Part shown: positions 49,691 to 64,000 of the stretch, in pieces
Numbering within the stretch: position 1 is the first letter of the stretch
Layout: the number at the start of each line of letters is the position of its first letter
Position numbers and translations under genes: made by a program
Notes under the pieces: model-generated
Told to the model about the DNA's origin: nothing
Databases searched by the model: none
Seen by the model: only the letters and a program-made list of their open reading frames with translations
Assembly (NCBI GenBank): GCA_022605425.2
Contig: JAKIMF020000007.1
Location: forward strand, 1 to 64,000
Length of the DNA: 64,000 nucleotides
DNA from: Hamiltosporidium tvaerminnensis
Lineage: Eukaryota > Microsporidia > Dubosqiidae
Direction: 5' to 3'

Positions 49691-52600
49691 ACCTAATTCA
49701 TAAAAATTGCAATAATTTGTGATTTCGTTTCTTTCGAAGCAAAAAAGAAATTTTAAATATATTAAAAACTAGAAACTGTACCTTTACAAAATCTTTATTA
49801 CCAATATCAAACATTTTCTTACAAAACCTCTTAATTTCAGGTTAATGTGACTATAAAATAAAATACCTTTGTAACCAAATTTTTTTATGATTTAGAACGA
49901 TGTGTAGGGTTCTTAAAGAAGGTTCAAGCATGAAATTTATCACAAATTTCTAATACTTCATATGAAAAATATATCCTAATCTTATGATTTTTTTCTTAGC
50001 GTTGCTGTCTCTTATTTCTTCATTGACAGATTCTCGAAGAATATTTTAAAAGAAAGCAAATTGCAATTATTTTTTATTTCAAAGATATCTTACTTTCATA
50101 CCTATTTAGTATGATGTATATCCAGAAAATAAGAAAACTGTAAAATAGTTAAAAGAAAAATCTAAATTTGTACTAAAAACTTTAACTACAGCTTATCCTA
50201 TGAAATAAAAACCTTCAAATTCATTGTATATAATTTTTTTTTATAAAATTTTCATTTTTTTTTCTTCGTATTTTAAAATCGTTACAATTTTACTTTTAAG
50301 AGTTTTTTAAGTACTTTCGAAGATTAACTAGTATATGTATAAAATTAAATGTTTTCTTGTTTTAAATAGAATATTTCAAGTTTTATTTACCTTTAATTTA
50401 ATTTTTTGGCATTTTTGGATTTCTTTGTAGCATTTATATATTTAATATATAATTTTAATTTTGTAATTGCTAACTTTACTTTATATAAGCATTAATAAGA
50501 CGAAATTATTTTGGGTTTAATGTTTAAAAATCGCATCATTTATAGACAAATATAACTTAACACATTTTCATAAAATTTTAAAGAAAAACAAATAGATAGA
50601 ACACGTTGGTATAATATCATAATTATCCGATAAAGATGTCGATCTAACCTTAAGTTTCACAAGCTATAAGATGTACCTTTATTTTGTAAGTTCAAATGGC
50701 TACAGCCTTAAGTCTTATAACAATAGAAGGTTAGTCGGGAAACGTTAACTTTAAGATAAGTTATATTTCCTTTTCTGATGTGGAAACTAAGTCAAAATAA
50801 ATACGAATAAGAACTAAAACGATAAAAGGTTAAGAATAAAATTAATTCAAACTTGGACTTTTAGTATATTTTTATAAATTGGAGACAATATTTTTTTAAT
50901 TACACCTCTAAATTATCGAGCTATGAAATATAAATGAGAAGCCTTTTAAAGATACAGAATTTTAATCTTAATGGAAAGTAGGTTTAACGTATAAATTCCT
51001 AGCACAAACAAGAAAACCATAAAAAAAATAAAATAGAAGAATTATTTTTTATTTAAATAGATTGCGATTTTATTAAGCTTAAAGAAAGTATGAAATATGT
51101 TTCCCAAATTAAAAAGATTCTTTGCCAGTCATCAATCTGTATATTCATTTTCATACTGCTTAAACAGTTCTTTCTACGTTCTATATAAATAATTTCTTTA
51201 GATGAGTGATAAATTATTTGTTCAAAAGAACACATTGCATGAATTCTTTATATATTTCTTAAATTTCGTCTAAATTGAATTTTAATATACATTCCTTATG
51301 AATTTTTTAATAATAAGTTGTTATGCAAAACCTTACAACCATTTTAATCTTTAGTCTATAGAACAAACCTTTACAGATATTTTTGAGGTTCGATTCTATT
51401 GCAATCATATCAATCATCAAGTATTTTTTACTACTTTTCATTTTAAAATTGAAATTAGAAAATCATGGAAATAATTTGATTCACTCTGCTCTTTTGTTAC
51501 AAAATAGCAAAACTCGAAATTTCTCATAAAAAACACTTTGAAATTATCAAAAGAAAAATGATTTTGAAACATTGATTAGATCATGATGTATATAAATAAA
51601 ACCCATTAGACATCAATCAGCTTAACTACATATTCTTCCTTTTTCCTTGGATCAGTTCCTTTCACAAGCCAAAAAGTTTTAATTCAACACAATTTGAACT
51701 CGTTTTAGGATTAGATATATTTGCAGAAGGGATTGTATAAATAATATAAGTGTCAATGAGGTAATTCTATTTATCTGATTATATTATTTCCAGGGATTTA
51801 AAACTTGAAATTTACATTTTAAATCTATTTCCATTGTAAATATATCAACCAAGAATATTTTTATGTGTATTTAAAAGTGAAAAAGCCTCTTATTACACGA
51901 ATAAACTAAATACTATTGCATTATCCCTGATTCACATGCTATTCACTTATTCTACTGCTTTACATTTTCTGGTCATATTGTTTGATTCATTCCTTTGTAT
52001 TAACAAATATTTAGATATTGAAACCGTTAGGGTAAAACTCTGTAAAAAATAAATAGAAAAAATTTAAAAAGCCATTTCGAAATAGAGAATAATCTCAATA
52101 CAAAATAAAAATGAAATTTTATTCTATTAAGAAATCTTTTACAATTAATTTCTGGCTTAATATATTGCCTATACTATTTAAGACCTTTTTAGGAATATAA
52201 TTTGATAATAGGTATTTCAATAAATATTAAATTAAATATTTTTGAATTTTAATTCTAAAATTTAAAAAGGTATCATCTTTTAGAAACGACTTCTATACTT
52301 TAAGCATTTCAAAATCAAAAAAAAATCGAATTATTATCTGTATATATTATTTTAAAATGTGCAAGTTCGTTCTAAAATTAATAACGAATTTTAACTTTAT
52401 TATAAAATTATTTCAATGAATCTGTGGTATGAAATACGTTATAAGAATTTAAATAATATATTTCAGTCGTAAAGGTGAATTTTAAGTTCGTTTAAAATTT
52501 CTTTAAATTAATAAATTTTTCATAAATATTTCTAAAAAAAAATTTAAAATTTCAAAGAATAAAAAAGTACAAATATTAGAATTTTATTTTTTGAATTTGC

Positions 52601-55600
52601 AACCGAATAAAAATTATATTTTTGGAATCTTTTGATTTCAAAAAGTAATTTCGAATAGAAGACATACTTTCTATATGAGAAATTTAGATTTTGATTTCCG
52701 CTCTTGTAACAGTCATATAAGATTCTTTGTAATTCAAAAACGTTTTAAAAATATTTTAAGGGTATAAAAATAACTGCTTATTGATTCATCGTATTTAGTT
52801 TGGACATATAATCATGAATAGTACTTATATTGTTTTTAAGAGCTATGATTTATTGATTCTGATTATATAATTTGTTTCAGTAGAGCAAATAATAAAATTA
52901 TGAATACAAAATATTTTTAAGAGTTACACATTCATAAAACCAAACAATCCTAAAAAATGTAAAATTTAATGAGAAAGGGTCTTCTTTGTTTCCTTTCTCA
53001 TAATATTCAGATATCGTCACATACTGATGCCAAGCCATATGTTTTGAGGGGAAAACATTTGTATAACGAAAAATTCATGACGCTGCAGAGTAATTTTAAT
53101 TTCAATTGTCGTATTTACGAAATATCTGTCAAATTTAAATATATAGGCGTACCAGTAATATGAAGATTCAAATATTATTCATTTTCTTATAATCTGCTTA
53201 AAAGTATGGTTCTGGTTCAATCATCGAAATAAATGTGTCCAGAGATTGTTAAGTTGCCAAAAAATAGTCTTTCAGAAACTTTTTAGTTACAAAATTTAGA
53301 GTTTTTATAGATTTTATATTTGCAGCAATCATATAATATTTGCTCTTATATTTTCAAATAAACCCATGTATTTATTCGCAACTAACACGATATTATTGTT
53401 TTAAACCTGCTTTAAGAAGAATCTATTAAATAATAAAAATAATTCATGCGATAAATTTTGCGACAAAAAAGTTATTTTAAATGTCTTGGAATTATTTTTA
53501 CTCTTATTAGCCTAAAGCATCCGTTATTGGTTGATTTTCGTTCCAAACATATATAAAACCCCAGAATTGTTTTCTTGACTTTAAATGATATCGCCTTTAT
53601 AATAAAAATTATGTGAAAATATATTTTTTCAATTAAAAATCTATATCACCATATTCCAAAAACAAATTAATATGTTATTACTGAAAATCAAGTTGCTTTT
53701 AAAAGTATGTTTTGAGAATAATTAGAAAGAAATAAAATAGATTTTATTAAAAAATATATTTGAAACAGAATTATGATGGTAAAATAAAAATGCTTTGAAA
53801 CAACACTTTATTGTATTTCTATTTTAAGATGTCATGTTACCACACTATTGTATCTTAGAAATAGCAATCACCAAAACAGACTCTTTTACATATTTTAATG
53901 GGTCTGATAATAGCATATATTATCAAACCAAGGGAATAGTATTTTTTATAAAAATATTTGCTATAGCTTTTGAAATATTAAGGAAATAATATATAGAAAG
54001 ATACAGAATTTCAGGTGTTAAGATATAAGAATTCTAAGATTTAATACGGTTGGTTTAAAATATCTTAAATCGTTAGAATTATGAAATTTGCTTATACAGT
54101 AGATTTATGAATCTATTATTTTTTTAAATTTTAGAAATATTTAGTTCGTTTAAAATAAATTCCTGAATGTAATATATGATGATATAATTTTGAAGTAAAT
54201 AAAAAGGATGTGTATATACATTAAAAAACTAGATTTAAAAAAATTAGTTATACATTTCTTTTCTTTTTTTAATTTCAATATTCTTTTAAAATCAAAAAAA
54301 AATATACTCGTAGCAAACCTATAATTATGAAAGTCTAAAACCTTAAGGTTAATAAGCCCTAATTTATTTAAAATCTTTGGGAAAAATCGATAGGATGATT
54401 ACTAAAAAATAATTTATTTATTTATATTAATCAGGTAAAATTGAAAAAAAGACTTTTAGTGATCTATAGAAAGATTTCTTAGGTTTGAACGAAATGCTCG
54501 AAAATTTTTTATTAAAAAAAGCTATTCTTATATTTGTAATTTTCTATATGGTGTTAATCAACCTTATTCAAAATATTGCCTAATTAATTTAGAATACGGC
54601 TTTTAATCACTTGCTCACTTTTTCTGAAAGGAAATAAAACATATTAGACATTACTGTTAATAATATCTCTTTTCAGCAAAAAGTGGTTTGTTTTTGTTGA
54701 AAAATCCATTTTTTGCAAGTTTTAATGAACTACTTAATTCTAAATGGATAAGTTTTTATATAAGAAAAATTTTCCTCTTCCAACTAAATTATAAATAAGC
54801 ATTCGAAAAAATAATAGAAATCTGGTACTCTTTTTTCTCAGAATTTTAGATTCTATCGAAGTAAAGGGACATGGCCTTAAGTCTGTATCTTATATTATTT
54901 GATTTCAAATTTGGCTTTTTTATGATAAATGCTCTCTTGATTCTAGAAATATAAAAAAAATTTGTCTAGTCTTGCAAACTCCGGTGAAAAATCACAATCA
55001 AGACATTATTTTTAATGTCTCGCATCTGGTTAAATTTAGAACGAATTATAATAATAGTTTTCTTGGAATAAAATAGATTAGAAAATTATTTTCAAAAAAT
55101 TTCTAAGTGTTACAAAGTAGTTGGTTTAATGTTGAAACGTCTAGAATGAGCAGAGGGTAATACAGAAAAGATCGGGGAAATCGAACTTAGTCATGAGCAG
55201 TATAACTGTTTAGATATCTTCATCTAAAATATAATATCCGATAAATTTAGGAGTTATTATTTCTTGGCGATTATATGGCAATATACTGATTAAATTCGAA
55301 ACAAATCTTGTTATAATCTAAATATTCACTATAAAATAAAAAGAACGCATGAAGAACTTCTATCGAAATTACTCGTTGTAAATTTACAATGAAAATATAA
55401 TGTTGAAAATTTAGTTATTATTTCTACGAAAAAAAAATGATTTTCAAGGCATTTCCGTGCAATCTAGCATATATGCAACTCTAACCTAGTTTTTACTATT
55501 TTCTGGTTATGCTGCTTTATTTTTTCCTCGGGCACTACTGTCAATTCAACTCCTTCTAAAATTAAAACTTTGTAATCTTAGAATGAATATAAAATATATC

Positions 55601-58600
55601 GAATTTCTTTATATTATAATTTACTATATTACGCTCAAATCAATTATATTTTTAACATGAAATGTTTCAACATACATACATCTGAATTAGATCCGAATCT
55701 AATATTAGTATTGCGACCCTATCTGTTTATGAGCCACGTGTGATTTGTGTGATGTTTTTTTTTCTAATAAATGTCTTACTGGTTGTACATATATGTTAGA
55801 ACATATTACACCTAACACTTAAAGGTTTTTTGATAAATACTTTCGCAAAGAACCATAACTAAATTTCTGAGCATTATTTACTCTTGTAAATTTTACATTA
55901 CTTAGATTTACTTTGCAAAAATCTATTGCGTAGAAATGAAAACATTGGATTATATTTATATTTTCACTTTTTATTATTTTTTGTGGTACCTTAATGGTAT
56001 TTAGACTAATACACTTACTTCTTCTCTTCTTTTATAAATTTTTTTTTGAAAGTAAAAATTCTATCTTGTTCGAACTCATTTTACGGATTAAATAAATTAT
56101 ATTTATAAATTGAATTTGATTTGAATTATTTCTTAGTTTGTAGCAAATTTTTTGTGTTTTGTACTGATTGAAAAAACTAAATATTATTCTTTAATATATG
56201 TTTTAATTAACGAAAGATGTTTAATTTCGAATTGTAGAGTTTTTTTATCTATTAAATATTTTATTTAATTTCCTTCTGATCTACCCGGAATATTTTGACT
56301 TGTATTTAATATTTGATATTCGTCAATATTTTAGTTTTAAAAGCTATTAGGCCATGTTTAGCATTTTATTAGAGTTATCTTCAATTTTCTTCCATAAACA
56401 TGTAAAGAGAAGTCAGCCATGATTTATTCTGGTTTCTTTTATATACTATATACTATATACTCCAAGAATATGGATTTTAATTTATTTCATTTATATGACC
56501 AGAATTCTATATTTTGAATCTAAATAAACTAGTAGATCCCTTTATAGTATATTAAATTATAGGAATTACTGTTATATAACAAATATATTTTATAAAGACC
56601 ATCGTATATTTGGCGTAATCTGTAAGACTATAAATAATTTGATAAAAGTAATATTGGAATCTTAGTGGATAAAATTGCTACATTAAGAATCATATGGTTT
56701 GCAATATTAAAAAATGATGTTTTATTGTATTGTTATGATTCTGAAATAAATAAACTCAGATCATTCTTTTTGTAAATGTTTCTTTATAAACAAATAAAAT
56801 TTACAGCTGTTAAAATCCATACGGGTTCAAATATTTTCTATTAAAATAGACTCTACTATAGAATTTTTCTTTAAGTTTAAAATTTATATATTATATTCTT
56901 ATAATAAAGTTTAAAGCGGTTTAATTAAATAAATTCATTTTCTTAAATCTCATTTCAAAATATAAAACTATCTAAACTAAAAAATTGTTAATTATTTTAA
57001 ATCAGTTAGATTTCTCTCTTTTGAACAAATCCTTACAAGGTTTTATAAATACTGCAACAGACAGAACAATCTTAAAGAAATACGTTAAAAATAAGAACGA
57101 TAATATAGAATCATAATATTTTTTAGAAATTGAATATGAAGAATTTTCGTACTCAGTTTGCTTAATAGTTTAAGTTAACCGAGAAAATATAACTTTAAAA
57201 TATTATTTACTTGAGTGTATAACAAGAATTATATAGAATGGTATATAAATATTCTTTAATTTATTTTGAAGGCTCAATCTGTATTTTGATGCACGCTTTT
57301 AATAAAAGCAATTTTACTGCCAAATTTTAAGCATTTAACTAAATCTACTTTACTAGGATAGTATCCTTATTACATAGAAGTTTCTAAATTTGAAATTTTT
57401 TATTTATCTTGCTGACTTATTTGAAAATACTCAACATGATAATTTTACGAGTATCAAATCTTCGTTACATCTAAATTTAAATATTCTTATGCTACAAATA
57501 ACTGTATTTAACTTAAGGTTAGTCATCATCTAGAATTAAAATGATTAAGGTACAAAAATTCTTTATTAAAATGTCTGATCTAAGATTATTAAGGTTTACA
57601 GCTACAATGTTGTTGGTATTTCGCCCGCTACTAAATTACTAGTTATATAATAACTTTTCAATTTTCTTTACCATCTTTTTAAGAGACTTCCCAATTATAA
57701 TCGCATTAAGAAGGTAATCATTTTATATTCTATACAAGAGAAATTTTATTAGAATCTTAAATACTTTTTCTTGTATTATTTCCACTTTTCTGAAACAAAA
57801 AACTCAATTTCCATAATAAAATATTCGGTTTATCGCACACATTTAAAACGTACGCGCATTAATATAATATTATTCATATTCTTCATTTTATATTTGTTGT
57901 ACAGAACCTTCTATTTTTCATTTATATTTTCAAGAAACAAGTAATATCATTTGAGAAATTTTAAAATTTCGTTTTATTACATTGGCAGGCTATAATATTT
58001 TATAAAAAAAAATTAAATAAAATATTGTAATCCGTTTAAATAGATTGGTAAATTTGAAAGTACTTAGTATCTTGTTAATTCATTAGTTTTTCTTTTGTAA
58101 ATGCTATATAATATATATTTAAAATTGGGTTAGGATATAGTAAAAGAAATATGAGTTTTTAATTATTTTGATTTTATAAAAGATTTTTAGCAGTACAGAG
58201 TAAAGAGTGATGTAAAATATATAGGGTTATTTTAGAATTAAAAGAGAATTACGTAATTATTAATATTGGCTTTTCATTTAAAAATTGATCTTTAACTAAA
58301 AAAAAATGTTCTAAGGATTATTAGATTTATCAGTGAAATTCGATTTAAGTATTTTTTATTTCTTTTAGATTAAATCATTCATAAAGAATATAATATTTTA
58401 GATTATTTTAATTTTAGTTTCTTCTGTTTTTACCTATTTTGGTCTGTATAGAGTTTTTTATAAATGAATTTGAGTCGAGTTTAAATTTTATACTTTCCTT
58501 CATTACATGTTTTTTTTATATAAGCCCAATTTTAAATTCTTTACAGATATCTAAATTTATGGTAGCCCATCTTAGTGCACTAATGACCGTAAAATTATGA

Positions 58601-60229
58601 TATAATAGGAAAGATGATATATGTCGAGAGATATCGGATCAAATAAATTTATGAAGCATTTTTTGGGTGATTCCTTTTGAAAGAATCAATATTTGTTCAA
58701 AATTTAGAGACATAATGCGAAGTCGAATCAAACATCAAAGTTATTCTAAGAAGATTACACCTAATTGTACATAAAGTGATATTAATTTTTTATTATCAGA
58801 TATATATATCTTTTTTGTTTTAAGATTATCCATTTAGTCAATGCTAACTTTTTTTTAAGGATAAATTCTATATTTATTTGCTGTATCATAATTTATTTTG
58901 TAACTATCAAATATGATTTGAATTTTAATTATGTGGAATAATGTTATGAGATTTAAATTTTCATGTCCTGAAAATATATTAAACGAATTCTAAATATTTT
59001 TAATTTTTTTGCTGTTATAATTTACCTTTAAAATCGCTACTTACTTATTTAATACATTATAGAAGCAACTGGGAAAAATATAAATATATATATTAAACCA
59101 ATTTACAAAAAAATATATTTTTTATTTATTATTGTAATACGAAATGAGTTATTATATATACTGAAGAATATTAATTATGTTAATGAAATTGATTTTTATT
59201 AGAGTTTTTGCTTTAAATTTGTTGATTAAACAAATTGATCAAAAAAGAGATTTACTAAATTCCGTGTATCTCTCTATATTAATATTCTTAGTGTATATCT
59301 TTATATAAAAATTTGAAATAAGTTTAATTCATTTGCAGAGTTTTCGATATTGTCTTTACTTGATTAGGTAACATTGTAGATTTTACTTTTTTTATATAAT
59401 TTTTAAGTTATTTACAAAATCTAGAGCTAATAAATAAATTTAACTCTAAATGTTTTCTTATAAGCAAAAAAAAAAGCACCTTAGATGAAAATAAAATATT
59501 ATTATACCTTATCAAGATATCATAAATAAATTGGTCAATACTCTATTTTTTCTATCTTATATTCATTTCTAGATATATAAGTATCATTTTTGATCTTTTT
59601 TTATATCTACTAATTTATTGTAAACAATTTGAAATGAAAATTTCTTTTTGTCCTAAAATTTTTAACGTTTCAGATTTTTCTTATATTAAAAATATATCAA
59701 AATGTATATTTTAAGAAATGTTTAAATGATCTCTTTTCTTTTATAAAATATATAAATTTTTAAAAGTTACTAAATATAACTTTAAATAAATTACTTATTT
59801 AGTCATTTTAACATTTGAATTATCTAATTGTAAGTTAAATTTGTTAGTATTTTAATACTAATCTAGACAAGATATTGTTTTTCTAATAAAATAGGAATTT
59901 AAAATACTTCGTAGCAAAGAATCAAATTTTATTTTTTTGTAATTTAAATCCAAGGCAAAAGTAGTTTTAAAAGCAATCAAAAACTTCAACGTTTTATATA
60001 AAGCATACTTTTATTTATCAATCTCTCATTGAAAATCGATGTTCTAATTAATTAAAATATTTTTTAAAATTGTATTTTTCTAAAAAACAAAATAAAAATC
60101 AAATTTGAATTTTTATATTTGTAAATTCAGAATTTTATTTACTCAGCATAAAAAAAAACTGATCTAAAAAAATAATGGTCGAGATACATTATATTCGTTT
60201 TAAGCTGTTTCAAATCTAATCTTAGTAAA
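49691..60229. other. Long AT-rich region without recognised features
   Basis: Over 10 kb with no gene, no RNA gene and no copy of R, D or S that I could follow. Minor items: a heptamer microsatellite ATATACT x3 near 56441-56462. The largest frames (51053-51235 -, 52969-53163 +) are 60-64 codons without motif. Wording near 51930-51980 and 55500-55560 is loosely similar (TTTTCTGGTCAT against TTTTCTGGTTAT) and may hint at another ancient repeat. Confidence 0.5.
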
Positions 60230-61870
60230 TTTTATCTTTTTTTCTTTTTGATGTCTATTCTAGATATTTTTTAAACATCATAATTCAGCATCATCGTAAA
60301 CTTATGAAAATTTAAAGTAATTTGCAAGAAATAAAGAAGAAAATTTTTTTATTGAAGTTTTTCTTTTAAAAACAATTGTGTGTATTAAATAAAAATGTTG
60401 ACACATTCCTCTGTTTTAAAAATTTGCTTTATCAACTTTAAATATATATTCCCAATAATTTTAAAAAACCTATTGTTTCACTTATAAAAGTATGAGCAAT
60501 TGATAATTGAAACCATTTTTTATTTAAATAAGTTTTTTAGAATTTTCTGTGGAAATAAATGTTTTCATTACGTTTTTAAGAATATTTTTAATTTATTTTT
60601 AGATTTTCTAAATTTTAATAAAGTACAAAACTATTACGGTAATTTTTCAACGTATCATAATTCTTAGTTGTATAAAAATTTATTACTTAAATGTAGGTTT
60701 AAAGTTGTATATTAGAAATACTATAATTAATACACGTAAAACCCAATATAAAATAGAATCAAGATTTCTAAGGTTAAAATACACAATACTTGACTATTTT
60801 TTCATTCCTTTGAATATTTAATTGAAAAATAAAGAAATGAAATAAATTAAAGCATATGTAGTCTTTTATTTTTAAAAATATGTTCGCTCCAATAAAAAAA
60901 CATAATTATTTGAGCCATAAGGCTTTGCAAACCAGAAGTAACATAAAAAAATCATAACTGACATAAGACACTCATCTATGCAGTTCAAATATCAAAGCTT
61001 AATACGAAGAAACTTGTAAATCTAATTTTTTCTAAAATATTTTTAGTTTCAATAGTTTTCTGGTTTTTATTGAATGGTTTTAGAAAAAATTAAATTTTAC
61101 CTTTCAACGAGAGCTCTATATACAATTAAAGTAAAATGTATGACTTTAGCTTTGATTAAAACGAACTTTATTTTTTAAAATTATATTCATATACGTCTAA
61201 ATAATCTTTAAAAAGCAAATATAGGATTTAATTGCTTTTATTATTTACTGCGCATCATCTATTTACTGTATATCCGTAAAAAAAAGGACATTCATCCTAT
61301 TGTAAATCATCCAATACTTGAGAAACTGAGAGATAGCTACTTTCGTATTGTATTATCTAGGAAGATATATTAAGATGAATGCAAGTAAATTCATTATATT
61401 GTATAACAAAGCATATCTTTACATATTCTTAAATATCGGTTTTTAAATTACATATCGTGATGCATATTAGACAAGTTCTAATATATCTCGCATCCTTTAT
61501 GGGTATTTTTAGTCTAAGTTTATAAATTTTCTACTTCTATTAAGATTTTTATATGTCACGATAGATTTTTTTAATTATTTAGAAACTTCAAATGTCGGTC
61601 AAATGTTGAAGGGTAGACACTGTGAATCGTACTTTATAAATGAGAATCGTTTAATTAACTTAAGGCTGTGTAGATTTCTGTTATAAAAGTTTGTGTAAAA
61701 AGTTTTATGTAGATTTATTTTAAAGTTTTCAGGATTATTAGTTTTGGCTCAAAGCTTTTGTTGGATTTGTTTACATCAAATATATTTATATATAGCTATA
61801 AATCATGCAAAAGATAAATTTCCTGTTCTTATAAGGATACAACATAATTTAAATTGTTCCATATCTTGCT
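60230..61870 (+). repeat. Segment S, copy S2
   Basis: Second copy of the S1 segment, same orientation, sharing its anchors and its end at TTTAAATTGTTCC. Here it is not flanked by R or D, so S is an independent unit and not the tail of R. Confidence 0.65.
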
Positions 61871-62275
61871 AAAATAATGAAATAAATTCATGGTACATAA
61901 AATTTGAATTTTTTTATAAAAAGTCTCATTTATTAAAGAATAGGATAGTTTATTATCAAACCAACGACTTACAATTTTTAAATTTATATGAAAATTATTT
62001 TAATAATAATAAATTATAAAATTATGAACCTTAGACACATTCTTTTGCTAATAATTTTAAGTACTTAGCTATTCTCTTTAGATTTCCTACAACAGTCACA
62101 ATGGATAAAGCGAATAGTAAAACATTTAATATGAATAATTCATAAAAAATTTACAATAAAACTTTATCATATAAAAGAAAAATTGAAATCTACAAAAGAA
62201 TATAAAAATATTTGATATGTCATGATTTTCTTTAGGAATTTATTATATATCAAAACAAGTTGACAATATATACCA
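61871..62275. other. AT-rich spacer, nothing recognised
   Basis: A/T-rich text after S2. No frame, repeat or motif is supported. Confidence 0.5.
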
Positions 62276-62402
62276 ACCATGCCATGGAGATTTATTCATT
62301 TCTCATTAAGAGTAACCCTTTATTATAAAAAAGCTGAGATTAAAAGAAATACAAATGTATATCGACGCGTAACTCCTATAAAAATGTATAAGCAAAAAAA
62401 TA

Positions 62403-62636
62403 TCAATTGTTTAATAAATTTAAAACCAGAATTAACCGGTGAATGTTTTTATGCAAGGCTTCAACGTTCAATTTCGATAGCCATCTTCCCAAGCTCTTTA
62501 TATTTTCTATCAACTTTTTATTAAAAGGGCCACCATCATTTAACTTATAAATTTTTAAAGAAAAATTTAAAATATTTTCTTTCCAAATTCTATCATGCAA
62601 AGGTACTTTTTCATATTTCCGTATTTTGAAGAACAC
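62403..62636 (-). pseudogene. Possible gene relic, minus strand, unknown
   Basis: A 77-codon minus-strand frame with a mixed, protein-like composition: EKVPLHDRIWKENILNFSLK, then DGGPFNKK and SLGRWLSKLNVEALHKNI. It has charged residues, Trp and Gly where desert translations have only Phe, Ile and Tyr. Upstream on the same strand, near 62900, a fragment VKKALVEVTEYIDNWLKN could belong to the same protein, separated by stops. The overlapping plus frame at 62279-62524 is probably its shadow. No family was recognised. Confidence 0.3.
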
Positions 62637-62639
62637 ATA

Positions 62640-64000
62640 AAATTATATTGTTCAAAAATAAATTTTTTACGCATTTAAGTTCTGTGCTCACCGCTACATA
62701 ATATATTTTCTGTTTTTTAACCAAGAGGCATGGATTGTATTTACAATTTAACACCGAGTAAGGATTGTGGTTTGCTTTGTCATTTATATCTTTAGATTAC
62801 ATATTTCCGCATCAAATTTGATCATATAAAATCTGTATCAGTTTATCTAGATGTTTTTCAACCAATTATCAATATATTCGGTTACCTCAACCAGAGCTTT
62901 CTTCACGACCCGCCCCTTTGTATTAATAATTTGGCTATTTTGTATTAAATATCACAGATTTGACACTAATGTAGAAACAGGGTCGATTTGAACAAATTTA
63001 AAGAATTAATTAGAATATCTGGTTCGGATCCCATATTGAAACTTTTCTATTTGTATGTAAGATGATATTGGATTTTTCAATCAAACTTTCATTAGAATAA
63101 TTAAGTACCAATGCCAATTATCTATTTTTTTACATCTCATCCAAATAAGTATATACTTAATCTCATAAAGAAAAAATTGATATTGAATTATTGTTTAGAT
63201 ACATTCTTTGTATGTATTTTAATTTTTCATTTTTTCCATTTTTCAGTCCACTTTTCTTCTTTTGCTTTTAATTTAAATTTTTCTGTAAAGGAAGATCTGT
63301 TCATATTCAAAACATGAAGGGTAAAGGTTTGCAAAAAATAGATGAAAGCAATCTTTAAAAAAAAATTATTCTTAAGCAGATTTATACAACAATAAAACTC
63401 CTAATATTCTAAATATAGTTCTAAAGCTTATAATATTTATATTTTTTTATTGTTTCTACAATAAGGAAAATTTTACAGAAATGTAATTTCAATATATCAG
63501 CTTTCCATAAATGATCCCAGTTTTTTTTTAACATTGGCAAATTTAAAAATTCACTAAAAATTAACTTCTAAAAATCCATTTGTATTGTAAGAGATCTTTA
63601 AAATAGAAGAAAATTTTATTCTTAATGTTTTTAATTTATATCTTAGACGTAAATTTTCTTTTTTAGCTGTAAATCACAATTAAAAAGAATGGAAAATTAT
63701 TTTAATGTGCTTATATTGTAAAATACTCTAAAAAAATATTTCTTTTATATTTTGCTGTATGTAAGAGATTTTGGTCTAATTTTGATCTGTATTTTAATTA
63801 ATAATTTTCGAAAAACTTTACTTTGTTATTCCTCTAACAGAATATACATTAAAAAGTTATATGTTAAAAGTTTAACAGAAACATATGGGAAGATAATTTA
63901 TTTCTAAAGTAGACAAACAGATATTCAAAGTTCGAGAAAATATTTTAGTTCAGAATATTTAAATTAATTTCAAGTTATTAAAAACTTTTATATTTTTATA
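62640..64000. other. AT-rich sequence to window end
   Basis: The first 400 bp are slightly GC-richer (GACCCGCCCCTTTG near 62906) and may extend the minus-strand relic. From 63020 on the text is ordinary A/T-rich sequence. The 68-codon plus frame at 63111-63317 is Phe/His/Ile-rich without motif. Confidence 0.45.

Noticed and set aside
1639-64000. Repeat-induced point mutation as the sole cause of the AT-richness.
   Set aside because: Differences between D1 and D2 or among R copies include many indels and transversions, not mainly C-to-T and G-to-A transitions. A dinucleotide test (TpA/ApT against CpA+TpG) would be needed to judge a contribution.

Overview
This window is the left end of a linear eukaryotic nuclear chromosome. 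Positions 1-1638 are a pure CCCTAA array, the C-rich strand of a TTAGGG telomere, oriented as expected for a left end. The remaining 62 kb is very AT-rich (by eye about three quarters A+T or more), and I found no intact gene, no rRNA and no credible tRNA. The longest open frame is about 100 codons. Frames on both strands break at roughly the rate chance predicts for this composition. The organism cannot be named from this. The telomere repeat fits many fungi, animals and some protists. The composition, decayed non-LTR retrotransposon and possible ISXO2/Merlin-like relics would suit an AT-rich fungus or a microsporidian-like parasite, but that is a guess.

Layout: telomere (1-1638); telomere-proximal sequence with no recognised content (1639-7260); a possible transposase relic (7267-7600); repeat copy R1, merging into the long repeat D1 (about 7640-15660); a GC-richer island (15661-16370); a possible transposase relic (16750-17000) in front of repeat copy R2 (about 17200-19900); another GC-richer island (19930-20580); an AT desert; a decayed LINE with recognisable endonuclease and reverse transcriptase motifs (about 22480-25870); repeat R3 (about 26290-28700); segment S1 (about 28735-30318); a 5'-truncated R copy leading into D2 (30337-37940), which carries extra sequence near 34370-35880; a further AT-rich stretch; an old degenerate tandem array with a period of about 183-185 bp (about 43500-46080); repeat R4 (about 47150-49690); about 10 kb with nothing recognised; segment S2 (about 60230-61870); and a possible antisense gene relic (62403-62636).

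The main result is the repeat architecture. R occurs five times, D twice and S twice, all in the same orientation, diverged to an estimated 70-80% identity with many indels. Against that background a few short blocks stay nearly invariant: an R core of about 50 bp, a second R block around TAAATATGGCCGTATTA, and a 130-140 bp inverted-repeat (hairpin) element in D present three times. The window reads as a gene-free subtelomere built by repeated duplication of transposon-derived units and then left to decay. All homologies and identities were judged by eye without alignment software.
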